Shown: piece after piece, positions 14,614-27,870 of the stretch
How the letters are laid out: each line of letters starts with the position of its first letter
How positions within the stretch are numbered: position 1 is the first letter of the stretch
From: Lates calcarifer
Taxonomy: Eukaryota > Chordata > Actinopteri > Centropomidae
Direction of reading: 5' to 3'
DNA length: 64,000 nucleotides
NCBI RefSeq assembly: GCF_001640805.2
Contig: NC_066843.1
Location: 7,027,621 to 7,091,620 of the forward strand
Notes under the pieces: model-generated
Databases searched by the model: none
What the model was told of the DNA's origin: nothing
What the model saw: the letters and a program-made list of their open reading frames with translations, nothing else
Translations under genes and position numbers: made by a program

Positions 14614-14815
14614 AGGGCTGAAACAATCAGTTTAAAAGTGATTTTTTAAAATCTAAAATATCAAATATTCTTTGTTTCCAACTTTTTAAGTGTGGGGATT
14701 TGTTGTTTTTTCCTCTGATTAATATTATTATTATATATTAATATATTGTATTGTTGAGTTGTTGGGTTTTGGACCGTTCAAAATTGTCATCAACAATGGA
14801 TTAGTTGGCTTTGTA
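14614..14815. mobile_element. Relic of a fish MITE starting agggctgaaac
   Basis: Begins agggctgaaacaatcag and continues ccaactttttaagtgtgggg, gatttgttgttttttcctct and gagttgttgggttttggacc. The same family occurs, split, at 59607-60509. The right terminus is not identifiable here. Confidence 0.55.
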
Positions 14816-14889
14816 ATATTTTTATCAGCTGATTTCACAGTGATGAGACACAGTATAGTCGTAGCGGTCAAGTGACAATACACTGTCCT

Positions 14890-15345
14890 GCTGGGAAACC
14901 TTGAGTCCTGATATTCCTCTGAATGTTATTTTGACTCATACCATCCACCTAAACGTTGTTGCAGACCAAGCCCCCATTGCCATCAGCACTCCCTGATGGC
15001 AGGGGCCTCTCCCAGCAGGACAGGGCAGCACCAACCACACTGCAAAAACTGCTCAGTAATGGCTCAAGGAATACAACAAAGAACTCAAGGCATTGACCTG
15101 GCCTCCAAACTCCATCAGATCCCAATCTGACCAAACATCTGTGGGATGCACCACAACAAGCCATATTCTTGGAGGCCCCACCCCACAACCCACCAAAGGA
15201 TCCGCCCCAGTGCCAGACACCACAAGACACCTGCAGAAGTCCCGTGTTCATGTCCAGACAGTTCTAAGCTGTTTTGGCAGCACATGGGGGACCTACACAA
15301 TGTTAAGCAGGTGGTTTTAATGATGTGGTTGATCAGTGTATATTT
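14890..15345 (+). pseudogene. Decayed DDE transposase C-terminus, Tc1/mariner-like
   Basis: Conceptual translation across frames gives LPDGRGLSQQD, then LTWPPNS, then DPNLTKHLWDA. These correspond to the catalytic-domain blocks around the second Asp and the WPPNSPDLNPIE-HLWD region of Tc1/mariner-type transposases; the expected catalytic residues and frame are lost. The 3' end caggtggttttaatgatgtg then gttgatcagtgtat resembles the element terminus. Inactive fragment, inserted in the outer MITE. Confidence 0.65.
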
Positions 15346-15368
15346 TTGATGTAAAATATTACCCAGTG

Positions 15369-15489
15369 AGTATAGCTGTCAGACAGAAGTACAATAATCC
15401 ATCTGAAGTGGTGGGATAGAATTAGCACAAAAAAGTACCTCAGATTTTGACTTAAGTATAATTAATTACATGTACTTATTCCACCTACC
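15369..15489. mobile_element. Right half of the split fish MITE (outer element)
   Basis: Contains atagctgtcagacagaagta, then aaagtacctcagattttgac and ttacatgtacttattccacc. This is the other terminus of the element beginning at 14157; the intervening kilobase holds other transposons. Confidence 0.6.
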
Positions 15490-16371
15490 AATCATTTTTG
15501 TCAGGGTGTTTCTGTTTATGTTATGGTAGCTTCCCTGAGGAAAAAATAAATCCCATCCCAACATAACGTCACTTAGTTTTACATTTTAAAGATAACTGTC
15601 TCAAGTCTCGCATCACATTACAAAACAGGATTTGTCGCATGTTTTTCGTGATTTTTAGAGTCCATTGTAGGCATTTAGCTTATGTTTTTATTCACACTGA
15701 CATAAGTAGAGAATAATCGTCTTGCTTCTCTGCCAGAAAACTGCGCTTTTTTGTCAACAACCCCAGATTCATTGTTATCACTGCAGAATCTGCCACTTAA
15801 ATTTGACGAGCAGCAGCACTGAAACATGCACACTAAAATAGGAATACAAGTATAATATTTTTGTGTTTTGTGAGCTCTCACAGCGAGACACATGCTATAT
15901 ATCACCAACTACTGAGTGCAGACTTTTCTTTGGAGTCACTACAGTATCGGCATCAAAGGGCCTCCATGTATTAGAGGGAAAGCTTTGACCAGCGTGGACC
16001 GGCTCAGCCGCACAATCTCCCGCTGGGAACATCACCAGAGGAAAATTCATGCTGAGAGAACCAAGGGAGAAACAGGGGAAGGAGTAGCACCTGGCATGTT
16101 ATGTAATGTAAGGACTTCATTGTTCAGCAGGCAGCTCTGCGTGTCGTGCTTTGCAATCTGTGAGGCATTATGTCCTGGATGGTGTTCGATTCCTCTCACC
16201 AAGGATGGAAACAGCGATGGGCAGCTGGTGGCTGCAACATGCTTCTGAACTATTTCACACATGCCAGAATATGACACAATTTTAATACATTCAGTTCTGA
16301 AGGCGCTGCACACTCACAAACAATCCTACCAGTTAGAAATAAAACATTCTGTCCCTAGAGCTGCATCCCAC

Positions 16372-16580
16372 AAAGGGAATCCAAATCCTAATGGGACCAA
16401 ATACAGTACACCTGTGCTTTGTTGTGCAAGTGCACATGGGAAATGCAGTTCCTCTTTCAAGGTGTGCTCTAAGAACATGGGAGCCAGAGATGTATTGAAC
16501 TACATTTCCCATGTGCACTTGCATGAACTAGTACAGGTGTGCACAATTAGTTCACATTATAAGGTGTTGGATTCCCCTTT
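16372..16580. repeat. Imperfect foldback palindrome (possible MITE)
   Basis: Core arms of exactly 41 nt, 16411-16451 and 16497-16537, are inverted repeats at most positions (gcaagtgcacatgggaaatg is shared with one mismatch) around a 45-nt loop. The symmetry continues outward more weakly: aaagggaatccaa on the left pairs with ttggattcccctt on the right. No coding content. Confidence 0.75.
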
Positions 16581-16754
16581 GGCAAACATTTGCCTGCTGA
16601 AGCCAGAAAGGCAGAAAGTTTTGTTTATTTTTTTTTTATGCTTGCACTTACGTATGATGAGTATTCGCAACTACTGATCTGAACCTTGGTTTGCACTTTA
16701 ATATGGCCAGGGAACTAAAATTCGAAGAGTAGCCGTGAGAGGAAAATTTCAGCT

Positions 16755-16835
16755 TCGTTACCTCTGCCACAGAGGTTATGTTTTCACCTGAGTCTGTTTG
16801 TTTGTTTGTTAGCAGTATTATACAGAAAATACTGA
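16755..16835. repeat. Short fragment of fish interspersed repeat
   Basis: Reads cctctgccacagaggttatg then ttttcacctgagtctgtttg with a short TTTG repeat, the start of a common fish repeat that often occurs with the type seen at 5220-5600. Confidence 0.45.
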
Positions 16836-16839
16836 AATA

Positions 16840-19224
16840 ATTGGCAGCACACTTTCCTTAACATTGCAACATAGGGTACTCCTTGTTTGAAGAGCTAGAC
16901 AGACATGTACAATTGTTTGGCCTTGGTAAAGGTATGCACTGTACTGTGCCATTCTAGTTACGAAACAGAATACTAGACTGTTTGCATCAGCAGTGGTTGT
17001 GCTTGAGTTTAATATAAGGGGCTGAACTGTTGTAGATATATTCATCACAAATCACATCAGATTACATTCATCACAAATGGAAAAAGATAAATAGGGGTTT
17101 TTTGATAAATGACCCATCACAAGTTTTCAGTCACTGGGTTTTTATCATTTTATTCAGTCACAGACATGAAATGTTCTTTTAAGTGGAGGCTCAACTTTTG
17201 CCAACTTCCAACATCAATATCTTAAGAGATTCGTGATCAACAATCAGTGCAGACAGCCAGGTGCCCTGCAGATATTCACATCAATATCCTGCTGATTTAA
17301 AAACAGTAGTTTGCTTCCAGTTTTCTCAATATTCTCTTTACGGTTTCCAAGCAGTTGTACATGTATACTTGTTCTTTGTTGTTGTGGTATCTGGTTGGAA
17401 AGATGATTCACTAACTGCAGCTCAAACCTGACTGGTTTGAAATCTGCAGGCTTACAACAGATTTTTTTTTATTGGGCATAATGGGATAAAAATGCATCAT
17501 CATGCACAAGATTATGGGGGATTAATCAACTGGCACAGCAACAGCAGGTATAAGGTTAAAGCTCATGAAGAAATGTGAAGAACAAAACACTAAAGTGAGA
17601 ATCACAAGTTACAGATAGAGCTTATTTTGCAAAGTTGGTACTAGAAACATCTCAGAACAAGACTATATTTTGAGCTAAATTGCACAGAGGAGACATAAAA
17701 GCCACTCTGAGTGCCATGTCGCTCCATTTACCACCATCACTGAAATTGTACAGACACAGACGTAGATTGGTTAGCAGTCAGAGCAACAGCTGCGACAGAG
17801 GACATGGAGGTCATGGCCCTGGTACATTCTCCACATGCATTTTTTATACATTCACATATTTGAGAGGAATGAATTGTTGTGAGTGCTTTCTTAATCTGAG
17901 GTTAATCTATTGTGCTTGTAACATTCACACCCTAGCTTTGCATCATGCTCTATAGAAAGAACAGAAAAAGATGTGGAAACTCCACCACATACCTCCACAT
18001 CAGCTGAGGCCATGAACTACTGTTTTGAAAAATAACATATTTTCCTGCTCACTAGTGTGCTCTAAATTTGAAATGAGTATCTTTTTGAAGTACAATTTAC
18101 AAAAGGTATTATAAATTAAACATTGCTGTGGGTACACCAGCACATTGTGTTGTTTGTGGCCTCTTGCAAGTGACAATACAATAGCAGACATTGAGTAGAA
18201 TTAAGAGAAATGGCCCCTATGTCAGCATCAGATATAAGTATCAATCATCTCATGATAAACGATGCAGTTGAGGGGAAACTGAGAGGGTTCTGCTTCTGCG
18301 TAAGACCTGATAACTCTCTCCAAACATATCTCGCCCTTCAGCTCGAATGTTAGAGTGAACCCTGTTTCAGAGACAAAAGAATGCGATGATTAAATTCCTG
18401 CCTTCAGCCACAGAGAAACTCAACACTCGGGAGGACAGCACAAGCCAAGGTCGTTGCATTCACATTCTGAAGCAGGTCCTGTTTGCTTGTTGTTGTCGTT
18501 TTCTTTTTCTTTTTTTCCTCCCGAGCTCCCTGTGAAGAAATATGAAGTCTGAAACATGAAGGAGGAAGAAATGCCGGAGAAGGATTGGTTGGAGAACTAT
18601 CAATGAGGTGGACTGTAATCTATTACAGTGACGTTCCCAAGGATCAAAAGCAATGAGCTGCTGACTGTTTAATAAACTGCAAGCTTGCACTGCAGTTTGG
18701 TCTTTAACTATGATTCATTACTGTCACTGGATCTTCTATGAAAATAAAAGAGGCGCCTGAGGAGGCTGCTGGATTCCAGCTACACTAAATTGCTTCTGCG
18801 TTACATGTAAAGACTTTTTTTCTGGAGTTCATTTTGGTCTGTTTTCTTTTCTCTTGCCTTTATTTTACCACCAATTAAAAATGTATGAGTTTTAAGATCC
18901 TCATGAGTTGCTACTGGGTTTTCAGGTTTACATACTTAAGGCACAATTTGATATTTTATTCATTAATGTGTTTCCTTACATACATAATTATAGAGGTAGA
19001 CTTAAACAGTTTGCCTCAAAGTCACCGCTGACATTTCTTACTTTATGAGCAGCTAACTGCACTGAATGTTCTCCAGCTCTTGAGGGCTTCATCCCATCTC
19101 TTATAGCAGCAGCTAAATGAACTCTTTAGGACACTCTGGCTTTAAAGCAAGGATAAAAGCTGTCATATTGAGGTCAGAAAGCTGTAGAATGAGAGTTAAT
19201 ACACTGCTTATCACTAGGAATGAG
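16840..19224. other. No gene seen; intergenic
   Basis: Mixed AT-rich sequence. No recognised repeat or coding segment. Confidence 0.55.
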
Positions 19225-19237
19225 TATACATATATAA

Positions 19238-19289
<52 letters not shown>
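19225..19289. repeat. TG/TA dinucleotide microsatellite
   Basis: A short (GT)n run passes directly into about 40 bp of (AT)n. Confidence 0.95.
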
Positions 19290-19290
<1 letters not shown>

Positions 19291-22200
19291 CCTCCAATAT
19301 GAAATTCTGTTTCATGTCATCCACTGAGAATCTGAAAATGTTTGTTTTAAACAGAACCATGTAATACTTGATTATGCATTTTCATCTTAGATCTATGTCT
19401 CAAGAATTTCTGGTTATTACAAAGGTGAAGTTAGTGATGTTGCTTGCATTTTAAATACTGGAATTAAAAAAAGCAAAGGCAGTGCTTATCAGTGAAGTGA
19501 GGCTGTTTGGAAGGCCAGCCAGGGACTGGTGGAAATTGAAGGAGAAAGCTTGATACGCAACACACACACTCACACACACTCACACTCACACAGCAGCAGC
19601 AGTGGGGCTTTGGTTTAGGGTGCTGCTCTGGTTAAAGCCAACGCTTGGCTGACTCATTACAGCGCTGTGAGTACACTCATTAGTCAGTTTCTGTGGGCAC
19701 TGAGAACAGCTTAAAAGTGCCTTTTAAATGGTCACCAAAATTTACTGTGTACTAAAGCGTTCATATTATTCTTCAGTATATAGGATGATCTATAATTCAT
19801 TCTGCCGCGTTCATTGTTATTCTCCTTGGTGAAAAGGAGAGTCTGGGGGAATGTGATAGGGTCTCTTCTTGCTGTTAATTAGCAGAGCAGAGTGGATGGC
19901 TTTTTTTGAAACGTGTCATGAACGTGACACCAGGCCATTAGGTGACTGGGAAATTTGACTCATTGCGATATCACTGAAATACAATCTGGCATTCACTTCT
20001 CATTTTTTAAAAATCTTTCTCAAGAGAAATGGTACATAAAAGTAAAAAAGAAGAGGCAGTAAGGCAGTCAGTGGTTCAACATGGCTGTGTTTAATTGAGA
20101 GGCTTTGAGAACATATGGAGACCTCCATACCCACATAAATGAGCATATCATCATGTTCATGGGAGGCACTGTGTTCCTGTGTTCATGCTCATTAACCAAC
20201 AAACACAATTCACCAGAGATGGTTATGTAAAGTAAAGCAGTTTTAAATGTGTCCCTCTGTGAGCCACACTACTCCCCTCCAAGCGTACAAAAATAGTGCG
20301 ATGGGAAAGTAATGATAAATCCTCCTCAAACTCTATTAAGGTACCAATTCACTCCCCTTCAGCACTCTGGGTTATGTTTATGATGTAAATAATGCAAGTG
20401 GAGACACAGCATTTACATCAGGCTCATTAAGAAATGTAGGTGCTTTCTTGTTTTTTTAGAGCTACATTATGATTGAAGGAACCCGCTTTTTCCTGATGTT
20501 TAAAGTATCATTTGCCCGATTCACGGACATGCTTGCCTTCATGTGCAATAAATAACAGTTGTGCTCTTGACAGGTATCATCAAATTTTCATTTCAGTTTT
20601 TAAAATGCAGTAACTGCAGGTAATAATAATAAAAACATTTATGTGGATCTTACTTCCTCGGCAGGCTCAACCATCATCCCCTGTCAGATTCAGCTTTTCA
20701 CAGTTTAAGAGGATTCATGGGGGAGTGAAAGGAAACAGAAATAAAACCACATGATAAAGTGTTACTTTTAGAAATATGACAGGTAATAAAGAATCCCAGA
20801 CCAAGCTTAACAAATACATTAGACCATTTCCCTAAGCCCAAGGACATATTAGTGCAGTTGGAGAATATTCATTCATAAATAATGGTGGAACAGCTTATGG
20901 GGGGCATCTGGCTTTATATTCGTATTATAGCTGCTGTGCTCATGAAACCATGTATCATGATAAAGAGGATTCATGAGCACTGAGCCTCTTTAAAATATGG
21001 TTCCTTCAAGCCTTTTTGTTCCTATAGAAAAGCATGACAGAAAGAGTCAGGCAGTGATTCTTTTTTCTTTTACCAGATAATCCAATAATGTGTAGTTTTC
21101 AGTGCAAAAATATGGCTATACATTTAAATAGACATTGTTTGGGGTAAGAAAATTGTGCTCCAATATTCTCATGTTGTGCCAGATACACAGCTTGTGAACT
21201 ATTTTGTACTTGACTGGCCAGTGTCCATACCAGCGTGTTACCTCAAACCATCTAACAGGTGGTCAAATAACTTAAATGGCTAGAAATGGCAAGATAGTGA
21301 CTTCTATTGACATCTGGCAGCTTTTCAGCACAATCTACCAGGTGTGGGAGAGCTGGTATGCCCATTATCCCTGTTTACGGTCCACGGTACTTGTTGTTTT
21401 CAAATGCGACAATGCTGTTCTCCTTCCAGTCCATAACACTGTCCACACTCATGCAATGTTTAGAAAAGGATTTGGATTTTCTTGCCCGGCTTGTTGCGAC
21501 TTTGTCCAACTGTGTGCTCTAGAAGATTCCGTTTTTTAATATTTTCCAATCACTTTTTTTTCTCTCTCTCCATCTGCAGAAAGATGTGGAACTGCATCTG
21601 AATCTGTCAAGAGAAACAAACAAGGACCATGGTCTGAAGAAACGATTCCCAGACATAATCTTCATGTCATATTGGGATCCCAGAAATGTGTGCATATATA
21701 CTGTACACATATGCAAATGAAGCACTCAGGTATTGACCTGTTCACTGACAGGTTCAGGCATGTTTTATTCCACCTTGATGGGAAATGCGACCAAACATAG
21801 AAACGCATGTCATCAGAATAATTGTAAACACTGTCAGTAGAAATCTGCTGAGCAGTGCAAGGGTCATTACACCTGGCTGCTTCAGGTCATACAACCATTA
21901 AAAAAGAATAACAGAATATGTGATTCATTCTGCATGCTAATGCTGTTAAAATGCCTGGGATTCACAGCCATGTCAACACACTTAAAATATGACAAAATAG
22001 ACACCCACCATCCCACAACCCCCACCCCATGCACTCAAAACCAGAGCGTAACCCCACCGGGAAAATATCAACTTTTAAAATCACTATTGTGATATTGAAC
22101 AAATTATTTTTATAAGCGTGTTATTTTCATAAGAGAAGAGGAATCAGTGCACCTCCGTAACTGCATTGTGATTGGATGTCCATGTGTGTGCACATCTATA

Positions 22201-22827
22201 TTAAAATCAACTCACCGTTCGGACGGCTCTGATCCAAATCAGGAAGAATGACGATTTCTCTCAGCGCTAATCTTGGTGTATTTGCTTTGTCTGAAAACAC
22301 TAGATAAAGAGGGAAAGGAAATGACAGCAGGGAATAATAAAAATTCAATAAAGTAAACAAGGAACAAAAAGGAGAGGGAAAAAAACAAGCTCCCATTTTC
22401 TTTGAAATTTCAATCATCTTGAACCATTGATGGGTCCCCAGGTGCATAGATCTAAGTCTGCAGGTACTGAGTACCATTCAGCAGTCCTGATGACAGGGGG
22501 TACGTGGCCTTCAGCCAAAAGACCACACACACATATTCACATACACGCACATGCATTTTACCAAGGGATAGACCACATCTGCCACTTGCCCCATCTCCAC
22601 CCCACTCTGCTGGTGCCTTGGATCACTGCTCGTGTTGTCCAACACTGTTCCGCCTGGGAAAGATCTCAACTATCAATCTCCAAGCTGTCAGCCACACTGA
22701 CCCACCAGACCCCAGACGAATTCTGCAATAGAAATCAAACAGTCCTTCCTCTCTGTAGTGAAAGTCTGTTGCTGTCTTGTCCTGCTTTGAACATTACCCT
22801 GTGAAGGTTGATTGAGTGGTCTCTGGG
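19290..22827. other. No gene seen; intergenic
   Basis: A CA/CT-rich stretch at 19561-19596 is the only low-complexity block. The calm, non-repetitive sequence at about 20080-20520 might be conserved noncoding DNA, but that cannot be judged without a comparison. Confidence 0.5.
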
Positions 22828-22854
22828 AAAAAAAAAAAAAGGGGGGGGGGGGGG
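22828..22854. repeat. Abutting poly-A and poly-G tracts
   Basis: Thirteen A followed by fourteen G, a purine strand likely to be unstable and hard to sequence. Confidence 0.9.
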
Positions 22855-23919
22855 TATAACAAACAAGCAGTGTGAAAGTGAATGTGAGATGAAGCTCAGT
22901 GGCAGCTAGCAGGAAACAGGCAGCTAATTGGCTGCTACAAGGAGGAACATGACAAATTAATGCTGATAGTGGGACAGCAGATCTTACATCTGATTTGGTA
23001 TAGTTACATTATTTCCCACTTAAAAGCAGACGTGAAAAACAACAAAATATTGCCGTGTTAAATGCAGTATTATTGCAGTTATTTAAAATAATCTCCACCA
23101 TTTGCTGCAGTTGAACATGACCTATCTTTTTCTCTTTATGGATTAAAATTACAGTTAAGAGGTAGCATCACTGTTCAAAGCTGCTATTATTCTTCTTTTA
23201 TATGTGAGACCTCCGTTACTGCAAGGCCTAGACACTTTATAATCTGTTGTTACAGACAGGTTCATGTTGGTGACCTTTAGCTGTGCCAGCACATGCATAT
23301 TATGCTTAGGGTCTCACACCTCTCTGCTAGTACCTCTCTGTCTCTGTCTTCCCCTGGTCCTTCCCTTGAATTCCAACCTCCTTTTCATGTCTCCTAAAAT
23401 CAATTATTATTGATTTTTCTGCACTCGCTGGGGTGGAGTCAAAAGAGGGGACAAAGGAGATAAAACCACAGGCGAATTTCTAAAGTAACTCCTCTGTGCC
23501 ATGGGGGGACTGATATTATCATGAGCGAGGAGTAAGATGCCGTTTTGACTCCATTTTAAAGCGCTGGAGAATGAGAGTAAATGGCATCCTCTGCTTACCA
23601 GGAAATTTCAAATGATTCATGAGGTGGATCTCAGTCAAGAGCTGACTGGATGTCCTGTTTGATGGCATAAACCAACAGGCTGATGCCAATCAAATAGACA
23701 TAGAAAGACTGGAAGTGCAAAGACAACTATGGTTTAACAGCTGCTGGTCATGTGTTAGACTGAACTGCAAAAGCCTGAGAGCTGTCTCTACTCTGTAGCA
23801 AAGTTACTGACATCTAAAAAGATCATTTTTATTGGAATTCATCTCAAAGTTATGAAATGACAAGTTGAATAATCAAATACTTGATCGGAAGAAAAGTATT
23901 AATAAGTTTTTGATTGCTG

Positions 23920-24130
23920 AAGGTAACCAAGTACATTTACTTGCATACTGTTCTTCAGTACAACTTTGAGGTACTGGTAATCGAGTATTTCCACTTTATA
24001 CCAATATACTTGTACTCCATTACATATCAGATGGAAAACACTACATTCACCTGGGAGTTGTAGATAGTAGTTACTTTACAGATGATTTTTTTCACACAAA
24101 ACATAACATCATTTTGTAGATATGTGATAT
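23920..24130. mobile_element. Copy of the cagtggtgg-type fish MITE (partial)
   Basis: Reads gtaaccaagtacatttactt, then actttgaggtactggtaatc, gagtatttccactttatacc and tactccattacatatcagat, the terminal half of the element family at 14157-15489. Confidence 0.6.
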
Positions 24131-24290
24131 AATCGTAATACAATCGATGAAAGTGCCTAACGCTTCATAAACTCTTTATGATTTGCTCCAGCTAGACCAG
24201 GTGCAATATTCTTGCATGTTCATGCATCAATAAAAAATAATTATCATGTAAATATAGACCTCTGAAAGGGAAATTTCTTTTTTGATTTCT

Positions 24291-24680
24291 TAAAGGTGCT
24301 ATATGTGAGTTTTTCCTATCGCTACGTTAGCATTAACAGCTGTCTACTTATAAGTCTAGAAGAAAAGTTCAAACTTCATTCCCTTACTCAGCAAGCATTG
24401 TCTTAAGCTGTCTTGTTTGGCTTCTATCACTTCTCTTCTACTGAAGTTTGCATACTAACCAGCTACCCCTGTCCCATCTTGTAAAATAACTTTGTGATAG
24501 TTGGTCTGTACAGTGTCCAGTCTGTCCTTAGTTCAACATGAGGATGGAAAAAGTACCACTGCCCAGATGGTGTATTCTAACCTCCTCTTTTAAGTACAAT
24601 AATGGCTGAATTAAACAGCTGTTAATGTAATGACGTTGGCTATGTAGCACTATATAGATACAGATATAGCACCTTTTAAA
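24291..24680. mobile_element. MITE-like element with aaaggtgctatat inverted ends
   Basis: The left end is taaaggtgctatatgtgag and the right end, on the opposite strand, ttaaaaggtgctatatctg. About 390 bp with no ORF. The inverted ends and length fit a nonautonomous DNA transposon; family not assigned. Confidence 0.6.
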
Positions 24681-27014
24681 ACAGAATGATTGATCAAATA
24701 ATAATTAACAGCTGATGGATCAATAGTGGCTTAAAGCTGGCTGTTGGAGATGGTCCAATATGTCATTGTTCATCATGTGTTTATTCTTTTCACTTCTTGT
24801 TTCTTTTGTGCTTGAAAGAAATGCATCTGTTATCTGACTGGTTTCAAAGTACTGACTAAAAGTCTCATAGCAACATGAATTGAAATTCTTATTGTTCATT
24901 AAAGCAAAAATTATCTCACACCCACTTTTCACCTGAAGAGTAATTTTTCCACTGAAGGTAAAAGGTGTTATGTCAAGTGGACACTTTCTTCTAGTAAAAA
25001 CTGAGCTCATACATGCTTGCATCTACATATCCCACCTCATGCACCTCTATATTCTGCAGCCTGGAAAAGCTTGAAATAATAATCCTGCCCTGAAATTTAG
25101 AGCTGCTCATGTATTGCACAGCCTTGAGGTCTCAAATACACAGTCTCTGCAGCAAGCAAGACAATAAGCAGTAAATTTGTGTGCCCCTTGGTTGTCCAAC
25201 CCCAAGTGAATCTTAACAGGATAAAAGATGGATCTTTGAACATTGAAATAAAAATGCCTTCAAAATACTTCTAATGCTGCTACAGTACAACTTGTAACAG
25301 CAGTGAGAATATAAATGCTTTTATGGCAGACTGTGGACAGTTTCGCAGATCTGAAAACTAAGCCTGCTATTGAGTGGTTACACTCATTACTGACTCGAGG
25401 TAAGATCACAGGCTCTTCTGACACTAATCAATCTGAAGTTGTGAAACAGTAACACAGAAAAACCTCTTAACTTTGATGTTGCATCAGTTGAGTCTGTATA
25501 AACCACTGATATCCTAGAACTGCATGTAGTATGGAGTAATGCTGAGAACCCATTTGTTAGAAGAAAGCTCCCTCTAGTGTAGGAATGAGCAAAACTCAAC
25601 ACTACACAAACAGTTTCAATATTTTTTTTAATCAGATTTTTCATTTTGTACTTGCATGGGTAAACCAACAAAGTATATACACATTTGTCTTTTTGGAGAA
25701 ATAAAAAAAATATTAAAAGTGCATATATGATAACAAAACAGAAATAAATTAACATAGAAGACTGTGACAGTCTAATGAACTTGGAACTACTGAATTAACA
25801 GTTTTCTTACTGTTACAAAATACAAACAAAATAAAAATATAATAAGAAAAATAATGTAAAGTGTAAGAAAAGAAGACCAGCATTAGGCCAGTTAAGACAA
25901 AGCAGATGTCAATAATAACCTCATGAACCTGGTACAACAAGGAATACAGTAAAATGGCCTCAATAGGTTAAAAAAAAACAATTCACAATAAATGCAACAT
26001 ACTGTATTTTACAAAATGCTTTGTGAATGATGCATTTAAAAAAGCACAAGTAAAAGACAAAAGGGTCAAAGTAGATACGTGCTATGGATTTAGCACTGTA
26101 GTGTTTATGTTAGCTTTAAAAAAAAAAAATAAAATGAGACTCATGACATTCATTCATTACACAGCTCTTCAGTTTCTGTATCATCCAGATACAAATTAAC
26201 CATTACAATTTGTTCTGCTTGAGGCTGAAGTTCCTGTATCGTCTCTTTGTAGTGTTTACATTTTACCCCAAACTCATAATTATTAAGTATTTTGACCATA
26301 TTTATCCTATGGAAACCACTTCAGTGCTGTATTGCTGTAGTACTACAGTATCTGTGGCTCAAATGTAGGATTTTAGTATTTTACTTTCAGTGGTTATTGC
26401 AACTTTGATTCAGTGGTAAAATACTCAAACGTGTTGCATATACTATCATGAATTAATGGTCTCACCTTGAAAAAGTGAAACTTCTTGCGACTGTTAACAA
26501 CTAAACAAAACAACCATGTCTCAACAATAACTCAATGCAGGATTTGCTAATCTTAATTAACTTCTGCAGGGAAGCCTGTGTGCATTTTAACGGCTAGAGT
26601 GATTAATGTTTTATACCCACTTCACCAGTCATCAGAGAAAAAAAAAAAAGAGTGGCACTGCTTTAAAGAATGTTTAAGCGTTGCTGTTTGTTTGCTGATA
26701 AACTGCCAGCTTTGAATAAAAAATAAAAATCACATCGCATCACGTGATTAAAATGATTGATGTGGCATAAATACTACAAAAAGTATTAACTGAACATTTA
26801 CATTTGAATCACTGTTCATTACATGTTGTAATATAAAACTATAAATTTACTATCTTTGTTTATTGCATTTAGCTATATATATAATTATTTGAGTTACCTT
26901 TATATTAGAGACTGACCACATCTTTGATGCAGCTGAGCAACATTTTAACAGGGGTTCACAAACTGTTATCACTGAAGTGAATTGATGGAAAGCCTTTTCA
27001 CAATGCACACTTAC

Positions 27015-27036
27015 TTACATACATACATACATACAT
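27015..27036. repeat. ACAT tetranucleotide microsatellite
   Basis: About five copies of acat within the usp31 downstream region. Confidence 0.9.
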
Positions 27037-27850
27037 GAGGCTATTTAGTAACCACATTGAGATTATCGCATCCATAGTGTTTGTCTCTGCTGGTGTACAA
27101 CAGTAAATATTAAACATCTTGTCAAGAAAAAAAAAAAAAAAGACAGTAACCTACCAGTTTGGTAGGAGCACCCAGAGAGCACAGACCAGCAGAAAAAAAT
27201 ACAAAATAATGAGCAAACAATACAAAATATGATCACTAAATGGTAGAATGCTAAAAGCAATTATGACATTAAATAGATTTTCATTTAGGCAAGATTTTTA
27301 AGATTAATCCATTCACCTGAACGATGAAATACTCTGTAATTTACAATTTCTAAATATTGGAAGGGTGTGCAAATTAAGCGATGGAATATACCAGCCATGC
27401 TCTGCTTTCTACTGTACACAGCTGCAGACTCTTGCATAGTTAATGAAATACATGCATTAGCGTTTTCATGCAATACTGCATTCCTTAATCATTCTTAATT
27501 TTGTACATTGACAACAAATTAAAAAAACAGACAACTGCAGTGAAGGAGAGAAGAAAGTGTGTAAAAATGTTTTCTGTTTACATTTTACATAGAATTTTTT
27601 TTGACATCTTCATTAAAACACATATGTATTTGGATTAACTGGATAGAAAACTTCTCATATGGAGTACAGTACTTGTCTGGTCTTCAGTGGCCTTTTGAGC
27701 TCTCAAAAGCCAGTCAGGTTTGCACTTTTTGGTCATTCAAACCTCAACTTCCTTAGTCTAATTGATGACCATCAACTCGATGAGATGATTACTGGGTTAT
27801 TGCTCTACCACTAGTATGTTGGTCAAAGGCAAAATAAAAACCCTCAAGTG

Positions 27851-27870
27851 TTTTTTTTTTTTTTTTTTTT
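27851..27870. repeat. Poly-T tract (20 bp)
   Basis: Twenty consecutive T on the plus strand, A on the usp31 sense strand. Confidence 0.9.

Noticed and set aside
16175..16205. tRNA B-box-like sequence gttcgattcc
   Set aside because: No complementary T stem of five pairs and no A box or acceptor stem at the right distance.
16261..16677. Open frame of 138 codons on the plus strand
   Set aside because: It runs through the imperfect palindrome at 16372-16580, so its openness reflects repeat structure, not coding.
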